From: Streptomyces sp. NBC_00490
Lineage (GTDB): Bacteria > Actinomycetota > Actinomycetes > Streptomycetales > Streptomycetaceae
Direction: 5' to 3'
Assembly: GCF_036013645.1 (NCBI RefSeq)
Contig: NZ_CP107869.1
Location: 5,704,001 to 5,768,000, forward strand
DNA length: 64,000 nt
Shown here one piece after another: positions 1 to 7,657 of the stretch. Each line of letters starts with the position of its first letter. Position 1 is the first letter of the stretch. The notes beneath the pieces were generated by a model, which did no database searches, was not told the origin of the DNA, and saw nothing but the letters and a program-made list of their open reading frames with translations. The translations under genes and the position numbers were made by a program.

Positions 1-795
1 GTCCGGCTCCTCGCCGAGGAGAAGGCGCGGGCCGAGGAGGAGGCGCGGCGCAAGGTCGAGGAGGACCGGCGTCGCAAGCAGGCCGAGGAAGAGGCGCGGC
101 TGCGGGCCGAGGCCGAGGCGCGGCGGGTGGAGAAGCAGCGCAAGGCCGAGGAGGCGCTGCTGCGGGCCGAGGAGGCACGACGGCTCGCCGAGCAGGCCGC
201 CGCCGCCGCGGAGGCGGGTCCGAAGAAGCCGGCACCGCCCGCGGCCGCCCCTCCGGAGGCGCCGACCGTGCCCACACCGGTGGTGACGCCGACGAACGCG
301 TCGGGCGGACCGGTGGAGGACACGGCCGTGCTGCGGCCGGTGCGCGACGACAAGGCCGAAGGGCCCGCCGACAACGAGGTGACGGCCGAGCTGCCCAAGC
401 CGCCGGCCGGGGCCGCGGACGAGACCGCCGTGCTGCCTCCCGTCGTGCCGGGTGCGGCCGACGAGACGGCTGTGCTGCCGCCGGTGGTGCCGGGTGCCGC
501 GGACGAGACGGCCGTGCTGCCGCCGGTGCCGGGTGAGGCTCCCGCTCATCGGGTGCCGCCGGGGTTCTTCCGGGAGGAGCAGGCGGGACCGGACGGAACC
601 GAGGACCGTACGCGGGAGATGCCCCAGGTCGACGAGACGGGGGCGCCGCGACGGCGGGCCCGCTCGGACTGGGCCGAGGAGACACCGCTGGACGACCTGC
701 CGTCGCTGGCGGACGAGCTGCTGGGCCCGCGTGACGATGACGAGTTCGGCGACGAGCGCGGGGGCCGGGGACGGGGCCGGGGGCGCCGGGGCTGA
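1..795 (+). CDS. tmk: Thymidylate kinase, C-terminal tail (5' end outside window)
   Basis: The reading frame is open from base 1 and only the C-terminal 264 residues are present. The visible part starts with a highly charged Glu/Arg/Ala coiled-coil stretch (about residues 1-65 of the fragment), then a Pro/Ala-rich acidic linker with the repeat ADETAVLPPV, and ends in a Gly/Arg-rich tail. No kinase motif lies inside the window. The call rests on this charged tail plus the immediately following holB: Streptomyces tmk genes encode long fusion proteins with such a tail directly upstream of the delta' gene. Thymidylate kinase phosphorylates dTMP to dTDP. The gap to holB is 107 bp without a clear terminator, so co-transcription is possible. 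A different coiled-coil protein cannot be excluded from the tail alone. Confidence 0.72.
   Translation, partial: VRLLAEEKARAEEEARRKVEEDRRRKQAEEEARLRAEAEARRVEKQRKAEEALLRAEEARRLAEQAAAAAEAGPKKPAPPAAAPPEAPTVPTPVVTPTNASGGPVEDTAVLRPVRDDKAEGPADNEVTAELPKPPAGAADETAVLPPVVPGAADETAVLPPVVPGAADETAVLPPVPGEAPAHRVPPGFFREEQAGPDGTEDRTREMPQVDETGAPRRRARSDWAEETPLDDLPSLADELLGPRDDDEFGDERGGRGRGRGRRG
412..534 (+). repeat. In-frame 42-bp tandem repeat in the tmk tail
   Basis: Three consecutive units encode AADETAVLPPVVPG twice (412-453, 454-495) and a 13-residue version lacking one Val (496-534). A diverged DTAVLRPV copy lies upstream near 320-345. The repeats keep frame and change only at synonymous positions, apart from the missing Val codon in the third unit, so they are selected as protein or arose recently. 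Confidence 0.85.
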
Positions 796-902
796 GGCAG
801 CCCCCTCGTGCCCCCTCGGTCACCTGACGGAGCCCTGTTGTCAGTGCCGGCCCGCACAATGGATCCAGCACCCCCGACCGTGACGAAAGGGCGGCACCAC
901 CC

Positions 903-2108
903 ATGACCGTCTGGGACGACCTCGTCGGCCAGGAGAAGGTGAGCGAGCAGCTCGCAGCCGCCGCTCGGGACGCCGACGCGCTCGTCACCGCGACCACCAC
1001 GGGCACCCCGCCGCCCGAGGCGTCGAAGATGACGCACGCGTGGTTGTTCACGGGTCCGCCCGGAGCCGGCCGGACGCAGACCGCGCGGGCCTTCGCCGCC
1101 GCGCTGCAGTGCGTGAGCCCCGACCGGGCGCTCGGCGGGATCCCCGGGTGCGGGTTCTGCGACGGATGTCATACGGCGCTCATCGGCACGCACGCGGACG
1201 TCACCACCGTCGCCGCGGTCGGCACGCAGATCCTCGCCGACGACATGCGGGACACCGTCCGCAAGTCGTACACCTCACCGGCGACCGGCCGCTGGCAGGT
1301 GATCCTCGTCGAGGACGCCGAGCGGCTGAACGAGAAGTCGGCCAACGCGGTGCTGAAGGCCGTCGAGGAGCCCGCCCCCCGTACCGTCTGGATGCTGTGC
1401 GCCCCGTCCGTCGAGGACGTCCTGCCCACCATCCGCTCCCGCTGCCGCCACCTCAATCTGCGGACACCCTCCGTCGACGCGGTCGCGGACCTTCTCGTAC
1501 GACGGGAAGGCATCGAGCCCGCCGTGGCCGCGACCGTCGCACGGGCCACGCAGGGGCACGTCGACCGGGCCCGGCGGCTGGCCACCGACCCCGCCGCGCG
1601 CGAGCGCAGGGCCGCCGTCCTCAAACTGCCGCTGCGCGTCGAGGACGTCGGCAGCTGCCTCAAGGCCGCCCAGGAGCTCGTGGACGCGGCCGCCGAGGAC
1701 GCCAAGGCGCTCGCCGAGGAGATGGACGGCAAGGAGACCGAGGAGCTGAAGGCCGCCATGGGCGCGTCCCAGGGCGGTCGGATGCCGCGCGGCACGGCGG
1801 GGGTGATGAAGGACCTGGAGGACAAGCAGAAGCGGCGCCGGACCCGTACCCAGCGCGACAGCCTCGACCTCGCCCTGACCGACCTCACCGGCTTCTACCG
1901 CGACGTCCTCGCCCTCCAGCTCGGCTCCCGGGTGGCCATCGCCAACGAGGACGCCGAGGAGGCTCTTCAGCGCCTGGCCCGCGGCGGCTCCCCGGAGTCG
2001 ACGCTGCGCCGCATCGAGGCGATCGCCGCCTGCCGGGACGCACTCGACCGCAATGTGGCGCCGCTGCTCGCCGTGGAGGCGATGACGATGGCGCTCCGAG
2101 CGGGCTGA
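903..2108 (+). CDS. holB: DNA polymerase III subunit delta'
   Basis: This is a 401-residue clamp-loader subunit of the AAA+ family. It has an N-terminal start of the type TVWDDLVGQ and a modified Walker A (GPPGAGRTQTA, Arg in place of the usual Lys, as expected for an ATPase-inactive delta' subunit). A four-cysteine zinc knuckle (C-x12-C-x2-C-x2-C, ending CGFCDGC) follows, then a VEDAERLNEKSANAVLK Walker B-like segment and the IRSRCRHL sensor region. It helps load the beta sliding clamp in the replisome. The C-terminal 150 residues carry a charged insertion (about residues 255-320) typical of actinobacteria. The ATG follows a GAAAGGG ribosome-binding site. It lies downstream of tmk, as usual in Streptomyces. 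Confidence 0.93.
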   Translation: MTVWDDLVGQEKVSEQLAAAARDADALVTATTTGTPPPEASKMTHAWLFTGPPGAGRTQTARAFAAALQCVSPDRALGGIPGCGFCDGCHTALIGTHADVTTVAAVGTQILADDMRDTVRKSYTSPATGRWQVILVEDAERLNEKSANAVLKAVEEPAPRTVWMLCAPSVEDVLPTIRSRCRHLNLRTPSVDAVADLLVRREGIEPAVAATVARATQGHVDRARRLATDPAARERRAAVLKLPLRVEDVGSCLKAAQELVDAAAEDAKALAEEMDGKETEELKAAMGASQGGRMPRGTAGVMKDLEDKQKRRRTRTQRDSLDLALTDLTGFYRDVLALQLGSRVAIANEDAEEALQRLARGGSPESTLRRIEAIAACRDALDRNVAPLLAVEAMTMALRAG

Positions 2109-2221
2109 GGCGCCGGCCCGCGGTACTTCTCACGATCAACAGAAGGTTGACCAGGTACCCCGTACGAGCCGGAAGGTGCACGGAAGGCAACCGAGCGGCT
2201 GCGCAGAGTTACTCTCGGCTG

Positions 2222-3820
2222 ATGCACATCAGGCGCAATCCCCGCCCGGCACACCCGATCGCCCCGCCGCGTCACCGGCGTTCGCGCACCGGCGGTGCCC
2301 TTCTCGCCGCCGCCGCGCTGGTCGTGTCGGCCTGCTCCGCGGGGAGCGGTTCCCCCGGCTCGACCGCGGAGGCGGCGGTGCTGCCCGCGCTGCCGAAGGC
2401 CACGCCGGCCGCTCTCTCGCCGTACTACGGACAGAAGCTGAGCTGGCGCAGTTGCGGGGTGCCCGGTTTCGAGTGCGCCACGATGAAGGCACCGCTCGAC
2501 TACGACAAGCCGGACAGCGGTGACGTCCGCCTCGCCGTCGCCCGCAAGAAGGCGACCGGCTCCGCAAAGGCGCTCGGCTCACTGCTGGTGAACCCGGGCG
2601 GGCCGGGCGGCTCGGCGATCGGCTACCTCCAGGCCTACGCCGGGATCGGCTACCCCGCCGAGGTCCGTGCCCGGTACGACATGGTCGCCGTCGACCCGCG
2701 CGGCGTCGCCCGCAGTGCGCCCGTCGAGTGCCTGGACGGGCGCGACATGGACGCGTACACGCAGACCGACACGACACCGGACGACGAGGAGGAGAGCGAG
2801 GAACTCGTCGCCGCCTTCCAGAAGTTCGCGGAGGGATGCGGCGCCGACTCGCCCGAGCTGCTGCGCCATGTGTCCACCGTCGAGGCGGCGCGGGACATGG
2901 ACATCCTGCGGGCGGCGCTGGGCGACGAGAAACTGACGTATGTCGGGGCGTCGTACGGAACGTTCCTCGGGGCGACGTACGCGGGCCTCTTCCCGGACCG
3001 GGTGGGCCGGCTGGTCCTGGACGGCGCGATGGACCCGTCCCTGCCCGCGCGGCGCACGAGCCTCGACCAGACGGCGGGGTTCGAGACGGCGTTTCAGTCC
3101 TTCGCGCGGGACTGTGTGCAGCAGTCGGACTGTCCGCTGGGCACGAAGGCGGGCGAGGTCGGCCCCAACCTCAAGGCGTTCTTCGAGAAGCTCGACGCCC
3201 GGCCGATCCCCACCGGAGACGTGGACGGCCGCAAGCTCGGCGAGTCCCTCGCCACCACCGGGGTCATCGCGGCGATGTACGACGAGGGCGCCTGGGCGCA
3301 GCTGCGCGAGGCACTGGCCTCGGCGATGAAGGAGAACGACGGCGCGGGGCTGCTGTTCCTCTCCGACAGCTACTACGAGCGGGACGCCGACGCCCGCTAC
3401 TCGAACCTGATGTTCGCCAACGCGGCGGTGAACTGCCTGGACCTCCCCGCGGCGTTCAACTCACCGGACCAGGTGCGGGACGCGTTGCCCGAGTTCGAGA
3501 AGGCGTCCCCGGTCTTCGGCGAGGGCCTGGCCTGGGCCTCGCTGAACTGCGCGTACTGGCCGGTCGGGGCGACGGGTGAACCGCATCGCATCACCGCGAA
3601 GGGCGCCGCCCCGATCGTGGTCGTCGGCACCACCCGCGACCCGGCCACCCCCTACCGCTGGGCCCGCGCCCTGGCCGCCCAGCTCTCTTCCGCCCGCCTC
3701 CTCACCTACGAGGGCGACGGTCACACCGCCTACGGCCGCGGCAGCGTCTGCATCGACTCCACCATCAACGCGTACCTCCTCCGGGGGACCCCGCCCACCA
3801 AGGGAAAACGCTGCTCATAG
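2222..3820 (+). CDS. Secreted alpha/beta-hydrolase, tripeptidyl aminopeptidase-like lipoprotein
   Basis: A 532-residue exported hydrolase. The ATG was chosen because it gives an Arg-rich n-region, a hydrophobic stretch (LLAAAALVV) and a lipobox VSAC with Cys near residue 37. The frame is open upstream of this ATG only as antisense-like composition over holB. The hydrolase core shows the oxyanion-side NPGGPGGS segment, the nucleophile elbow GASYGTFLG, an ATPYRWA segment with the acid, and a catalytic His in GDGHTAYG, followed by the TAP-like C-terminal domain with the cysteines common in this family. Relatives remove N-terminal tripeptides from secreted proteins. It stands alone between holB and tRNA-Thr and is followed by a hairpin terminator. 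Confidence 0.87.
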   Translation: MHIRRNPRPAHPIAPPRHRRSRTGGALLAAAALVVSACSAGSGSPGSTAEAAVLPALPKATPAALSPYYGQKLSWRSCGVPGFECATMKAPLDYDKPDSGDVRLAVARKKATGSAKALGSLLVNPGGPGGSAIGYLQAYAGIGYPAEVRARYDMVAVDPRGVARSAPVECLDGRDMDAYTQTDTTPDDEEESEELVAAFQKFAEGCGADSPELLRHVSTVEAARDMDILRAALGDEKLTYVGASYGTFLGATYAGLFPDRVGRLVLDGAMDPSLPARRTSLDQTAGFETAFQSFARDCVQQSDCPLGTKAGEVGPNLKAFFEKLDARPIPTGDVDGRKLGESLATTGVIAAMYDEGAWAQLREALASAMKENDGAGLLFLSDSYYERDADARYSNLMFANAAVNCLDLPAAFNSPDQVRDALPEFEKASPVFGEGLAWASLNCAYWPVGATGEPHRITAKGAAPIVVVGTTRDPATPYRWARALAAQLSSARLLTYEGDGHTAYGRGSVCIDSTINAYLLRGTPPTKGKRCS

Positions 3821-3840
3821 ACCCTCCGCAGCTGAGTCCC

Positions 3841-3871
3841 CCCGCCCCGGAATCCCGGCCTCCGGGGCGGG
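3841..3871 (+). terminator. Hairpin terminator after the secreted hydrolase
   Basis: CCCGCCCCGGA (3841-3851) pairs perfectly with TCCGGGGCGGG (3861-3871) across a 9-nt loop. It starts 20 bp after the stop codon. There is no T-run, which is usual for Streptomyces. Confidence 0.7.
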
Positions 3872-3939
3872 TACGGAGCACCCTCGGAAACTGTGTAGAC
3901 TTACCGACGTTGCTGATCGCACCATGGTGTGGACGGCGC

Positions 3940-4013
3940 GCCGCCTTAGCTCAGATGGCCAGAGCAACGCACTCGTAATGCGTAGGTCTCGGGTTCGAAT
4001 CCCGAAGGCGGCT
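3940..4013 (+). tRNA. tRNA-Thr (anticodon CGT)
   Basis: A full cloverleaf is visible. The acceptor is GCCGCCT with AGGCGGC plus discriminator T, and the D arm is GCTC/GAGC. The anticodon stem ACGCA/TGCGT has the loop CTCGTAA (anticodon CGT, reads ACG), and the T arm is TCGGG-TTCGAAT-CCCGA. CCA is not encoded. The 3' half is the kind of sequence used as attB by tyrosine-recombinase elements, and a decayed second copy lies 123 bp downstream. Confidence 0.96.
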
Positions 4014-4077
4014 CTGTAGAAGCCCTGGGACTCACTCGCCGTGACCTGGGGCTTTTGCTTTTGATGGATGCGGCGGC

Positions 4078-4138
4078 GCCGCTGGGCGCGTGTCCCAGTG
4101 GCGCGTAGGCCTCGGGTTCGAATCCCGACGGCGGCTCT
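4078..4138 (+). pseudogene. Decayed tRNA-Thr copy or old attachment-site scar
   Basis: Bases 4103-4138 match the 3' half of the intact tRNA (3980-4015) at 34 of 36 positions, including the whole T arm. Upstream, GCCGCTG (4078-4084) can pair with CGGCGGC (4129-4135), one pair being G-T, so the acceptor stem still closes. The D arm and a recognisable anticodon arm are missing, leaving about 59 nt. It is therefore not a functional tRNA. A scar left by integration and excision of an element at the tRNA 3' end, or a tandem duplication followed by deletion, would both explain it. Confidence 0.75.
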
Positions 4139-4144
4139 TCCTGG

Positions 4145-4173
4145 GACCAGGTCAGATCCATTCTGACCTGGTC
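4145..4173 (+). terminator. Intrinsic terminator downstream of the tRNA region
   Basis: GACCAGGTCAGA (4145-4156) pairs perfectly with TCTGACCTGGTC (4162-4173), loop TCCAT, followed by TTTT. Nothing else was recognised between here and the next gene at 4347. Confidence 0.85.
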
Positions 4174-4346
4174 TTTTCTGTTGCCCTGGCGCGAACTGCG
4201 CGTGCGGGGCATCCAGTTCGCCGGTCGAGACACAGGTCTCCGGTAGGCGGCTGTGGCTTTTGGGCGATATACAGTCATTTGGGTAACGAGCTTGCCGGCA
4301 GGCCCGATTCTGTGGAGTCCCCGATGACGTCGATGAGCCGCCTGTC

Positions 4347-5699
4347 ATGAGGCCCCACCCGGCGCGGGGGCGGATCACGGCGCTGGACGCCTATGACATC
4401 CGGTTTCCCACGTCGCGTCGGCTCGAGGGGTCGGACGCGATGAATCCCGACCCGGACTATTCGGCGGCGTATGTGATCGTCCGGACCGATGCCGGGGACG
4501 GGCTGGAGGGGCACGGGTTCTGCTTCACCATCGGCCGGGGCAACGAGGTCGAGGTGGCGGCGATCAAGGCGCTGCGCCCCCATGTGGTGGGGCTGCGGCT
4601 GGGAGAGGTGCTGTCCGACCTCGGCGGGTTCTGCCGCTCCCTCGTCGGTGACAGTCAGCTGCGCTGGCTGGGGCCCGAGAAGGGCGTGGTGCACATGGCC
4701 ATCGGGGCCGTGGTGAACGCCGTATGGGATCTGTACGCGAAGCGGGAGGGCAAACCGCTGTGGAAGCTGCTGGCTGATCTGGAGCCGGAGCAGGTGGTCG
4801 CGTTGATCGACTTCCGCTATCTGGAGGACGCGCTGACCCCGGATGAGGCGCTGGGGATTCTGCGGCGGGCGCGGGGCGGGAGGGAGGAGCGGGAGGCTCG
4901 GCTGCTCGCCGAGGGGTATCCGGCGTATGCCACGTCCCCGGGCTGGCTCGGTTACCCGGACGGCAAGGTCGCCCGGCTGGCCCGGGAGGCCGTGGACAGC
5001 GGGTTCCGGCAGATCAAACTCAAGGTCGGCGCCGACCTGGCCGACGATGTGCGGCGGTGCCGTACCGCGCGGGCGGCGATCGGCCCCGGGGTGCGGATGG
5101 CGCTGGACGCCAATCAGCGCTGGGGGGTCGAGGAGGCGGCCGGATGGGTCCGGCGGCTGGCGGAGTTCGACCCGTACTGGATCGAGGAGCCGACCAGCCC
5201 GGACGACATCCTCGGTCTCGCGAGGATCCGCCGGGACGTGGCGCCGGTGCCGGTGGCGACGGGCGAGCACGTGCACAACCGCGTGATGTTCAAGCAGCTC
5301 CTCCAGGCGGACGCGATCGACTTTCTGCAGCTGGACGCCTGCCGGGTCGGGGGAGTCAACGAGAACCTGGCGATCCTCCTGCTCGCGGCCAAGTTCGGGG
5401 TCCCCGTGTGCCCGCACGCGGGCGGGGTGGGGCTGTGCGAGCTCGTGCGGCATCTGGCGATGTTCGACTGGCTGGCGGTCTCCGGCACCGTTCAGGACCG
5501 GGTCATCGAGTACGTGGATCATCTGCACGAGCACTTCCTCGACCCGGCCGTGATCGTCCGCGGGCGGTACGCGGCCCCGACCGCCCCCGGTTTCAGCTCG
5601 GAGATGCGGCCCGAGTCGCTCGCCGCGTACGCGTTCCCCGGTGGCGCCGTCTGGCAGGTTCCGTACGGCCCGCCCCCGGCCGAGGGAGCTCCGGCATGA
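4347..5699 (+). CDS. Enolase-superfamily dehydratase, L-fuconate dehydratase type
   Basis: A 450-residue member of the mandelate racemase/muconate lactonising enzyme group. After an N-terminal capping domain it has the KxK catalytic pair in RQIKLKVG (about residue 220), metal ligands in [17 protein letters not shown] and ATGEHVHN, and a late CPHAGGVGL loop. The C-terminal block around [25 protein letters not shown] is characteristic of L-fuconate dehydratases, which convert L-fuconate to 2-keto-3-deoxy-L-fuconate in the cytoplasm using Mg2+. It overlaps the next gene by 4 bp (ATGA), so the two are translationally coupled. Another 6-deoxy or pentonic sugar acid could be the real substrate. Confidence 0.85.
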   Translation: MRPHPARGRITALDAYDIRFPTSRRLEGSDAMNPDPDYSAAYVIVRTDAGDGLEGHGFCFTIGRGNEVEVAAIKALRPHVVGLRLGEVLSDLGGFCRSLVGDSQLRWLGPEKGVVHMAIGAVVNAVWDLYAKREGKPLWKLLADLEPEQVVALIDFRYLEDALTPDEALGILRRARGGREEREARLLAEGYPAYATSPGWLGYPDGKVARLAREAVDSGFRQIKLKVGADLADDVRRCRTARAAIGPGVRMALDANQRWGVEEAAGWVRRLAEFDPYWIEEPTSPDDILGLARIRRDVAPVPVATGEHVHNRVMFKQLLQADAIDFLQLDACRVGGVNENLAILLLAAKFGVPVCPHAGGVGLCELVRHLAMFDWLAVSGTVQDRVIEYVDHLHEHFLDPAVIVRGRYAAPTAPGFSSEMRPESLAAYAFPGGAVWQVPYGPPPAEGAPA

Positions 5700-6457
5700 G
5701 CAACGGGGAGGAGTTCCGGGGGCTGGCGGCGGTCGTCACCGGCGGTGCGTCCGGGATCGGTCTGGCCACCGCCGAGACCCTGGCCGCGCGGGGGTGCCGG
5801 GTGGCGGTGCTCGACCGGGTTCCGGGACCCGCTTGGCTGCACCCCGTACAGGCCGATGTCAGGGACGCCGTAGCGGTGGCCGACGCGGTGAGCCGGGTGG
5901 CGGACCTGTTCGGAGGCCTGGACGTGCTGGTCAACAACGCCGGGATCGGCGCCCGGGGCACCGTCGAGGACAACCCGGACGACGAATGGCACCACGTGCT
6001 GGACGTCAACGTGCTCGGCATCGTCCGCACCAGCCGGGCGGCACTGCCGTATCTGCGCCGGTCCCGCAGCGCGGCCATCGTCAACACCTGCTCGGTCGTG
6101 GCGCTGGCCGGGCTGCCGCAGCGGGCGCTGTACGCGGCGAGCAAGGGCGCGGTGCTCGCGCTGACCCTGGCGATGGCCGCCGACCACATCGGCGAGGGCA
6201 TCCGGGTCAACTGCGTCACCCCGGGCACCGTGGACACCCCCTGGGTGCGCCGGCTGCTCGAACACTCCGACGACCCGGAGGCCGAACGCGCCGCGCTCAT
6301 CGCCCGCCAGCCCGCCGGCCGCCTGGTCACCGCCCAGGAGGTCGCGGACGCCATCGCGTATCTCGCCGGGCCGCTGGCGGGCGCCACCACCGGGACGGCG
6401 CTCGCCGTGGACGGAGGGATCCAGGGCATCCGCCGACATCCGGACTCCTTCCACTGA
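5696..6457 (+). CDS. Short-chain dehydrogenase/reductase, likely ketodeoxy-fuconate dehydrogenase
   Basis: A 253-residue classical SDR. It has the glycine-rich NAD(P) motif TGGASGIG (residues about 14-21), NNAG (about 81-84), the catalytic Ser in the NTCSVVAL segment, YAASK carrying Tyr and Lys (about residues 145-149), and a PGTVDTPW segment. The start is the ATG inside the ATGA overlap with the dehydratase, preceded by GGGAG. The coupling suggests it oxidises the dehydratase product; in the non-phosphorylative fucose route an SDR oxidises 2-keto-3-deoxy-L-fuconate. L-fucose dehydrogenase is the main alternative, since both are SDRs and sequence alone does not decide. Confidence 0.82.
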   Translation: MSNGEEFRGLAAVVTGGASGIGLATAETLAARGCRVAVLDRVPGPAWLHPVQADVRDAVAVADAVSRVADLFGGLDVLVNNAGIGARGTVEDNPDDEWHHVLDVNVLGIVRTSRAALPYLRRSRSAAIVNTCSVVALAGLPQRALYAASKGAVLALTLAMAADHIGEGIRVNCVTPGTVDTPWVRRLLEHSDDPEAERAALIARQPAGRLVTAQEVADAIAYLAGPLAGATTGTALAVDGGIQGIRRHPDSFH

Positions 6458-6482
6458 CACGGCCTTCTCCTGGCACGACCCT

Positions 6483-6530
6483 CCACTGACCCACTGACCC
6501 ACTGACCCACTGACCCACTGACCCACCGAC
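6483..6530 (+). repeat. 8-bp tandem repeat (CCACTGAC), five perfect copies plus one variant
   Basis: CCACTGAC is repeated five times in tandem from 6483, then CCACCGAC, in the 110-bp gap between the SDR and the sugar-binding protein gene. It is non-coding and looks like a slippage-prone minisatellite in the leader of the transporter genes. Confidence 0.9.
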
Positions 6531-6567
6531 CGACCGGCCACTGACCACCTACTCGGAGCCGAGCACC

Positions 6568-7611
6568 ATGAAGCGACGCATCGCCGCTGTCGGAACAGCC
6601 CTCGCACTCTGCTGCGGGCCGGCCGTCACCGCCTGCGGTGGGGGCACGAGCAGCACCACCGACTCCGCTTCGGGCCAGGTGGGAGTGGTCCTGCCGCTGC
6701 TCACCTCACCGTTCTGGGAGGCGTACGACTCCTACATCCCCGAGCAGGCCGCCGCCCAGGACGTCCGTGTGCTGCAGACGGTGAACTCCGACTCCGACCC
6801 GGGCAAACAGATCACCGACATCCAGAATCTGCTCGCCCAGGACGTGCGGGGTCTGGTCGTCTCGCCGCTGGACTCCGCGGCGATCGTCGCCGGGCTGAAT
6901 GCCGCGCAGCGCAAGGACGTGCCGGTGGTCGCCGTCGACGTGGCGCCGGACAAGGGCACGGTCGCGATGGTGGTCAGGGCCGACAACCGGGCCTTCGGGG
7001 AGAAGGCATGCCGGCGAATCGGCGACGCGGTGAAGACGGGCAAGGTCGTACAGATCCAGGGCGACCTGGCATCCGTCAACGGGCGGGACCGGTCGGAGGC
7101 GTTCAGCGCGTGCGTCAAGAAGAACTACCCGGGCATCAAGGTGCTGGACATTCCCGCAGGGTGGAAGGCGGAAAGGGCGGCGGCCGGTCTGGAGGCGCTG
7201 TACACCGCCAACCCCGACATCAAGGGGATCTACCTGCAGTCCGGCGGTGTGTACCTGGCCCCCACGCTGAGCACGCTGCGGCGGCACGACGCGTTGGTGG
7301 CGGCCGGCGGTCCAGGGCACATCGTGATCGTCTCCAACGACGGCATCCCGCAGGAGCTGGACGCGATCCGCAAGGGACAGATCGATGCGACCGTCTCCCA
7401 GCCCGCCGACCAGTACGCCAAGTACGGCATGTACTACATCAAGCGGGCCATGGAGGGCGAGACCTTCCATCCGGGCCCGACCGACCACGACAGCACCGTC
7501 GTCCGGCTGCCCGGCGGAATCCTGGAGGACCAGCTCCCGGCACCGCTGGTGACCGAGCACAACGTCGACGACGCGTCCCTGTGGGGCAACCGGATCGGCA
7601 AGAGCTCCTGA
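6568..7611 (+). CDS. Sugar ABC transporter substrate-binding lipoprotein (RbsB family)
   Basis: A 347-residue binding protein. The signal peptide (MKRR, hydrophobic core) ends in a lipobox VTAC with Cys at about residue 23, so it is anchored outside the membrane. The mature part is a type I periplasmic-binding fold: GVVLPLLTSPFWEAY opens the first lobe, then DIQNLLAQDVRGLVVSPLDS and VPVVAVDVA, and NDGIPQELDAI near the ligand-binding cleft. It should deliver a monosaccharide or sugar acid to the two following genes. Its position after the fuconate-type enzymes suggests a deoxy sugar such as L-fucose or its acid, which is inference. Confidence 0.88.
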   Translation: MKRRIAAVGTALALCCGPAVTACGGGTSSTTDSASGQVGVVLPLLTSPFWEAYDSYIPEQAAAQDVRVLQTVNSDSDPGKQITDIQNLLAQDVRGLVVSPLDSAAIVAGLNAAQRKDVPVVAVDVAPDKGTVAMVVRADNRAFGEKACRRIGDAVKTGKVVQIQGDLASVNGRDRSEAFSACVKKNYPGIKVLDIPAGWKAERAAAGLEALYTANPDIKGIYLQSGGVYLAPTLSTLRRHDALVAAGGPGHIVIVSNDGIPQELDAIRKGQIDATVSQPADQYAKYGMYYIKRAMEGETFHPGPTDHDSTVVRLPGGILEDQLPAPLVTEHNVDDASLWGNRIGKSS

Positions 7612-7657
7612 CCCCCGGCAGACCACCTCTCCGGGCCCTCAGGAAAGCGAGACCGCG

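Noticed and set aside
2109..2221. Extension of the secreted hydrolase gene upstream to about 1040
   Set aside because: The frame stays open over holB, but the added residues are antisense-like and the start at 2222 gives a proper lipoprotein signal peptide.
6483..6540. CRISPR-like array
   Set aside because: The repeat is only 8 bp and strictly tandem without spacers, and no cas gene is present.
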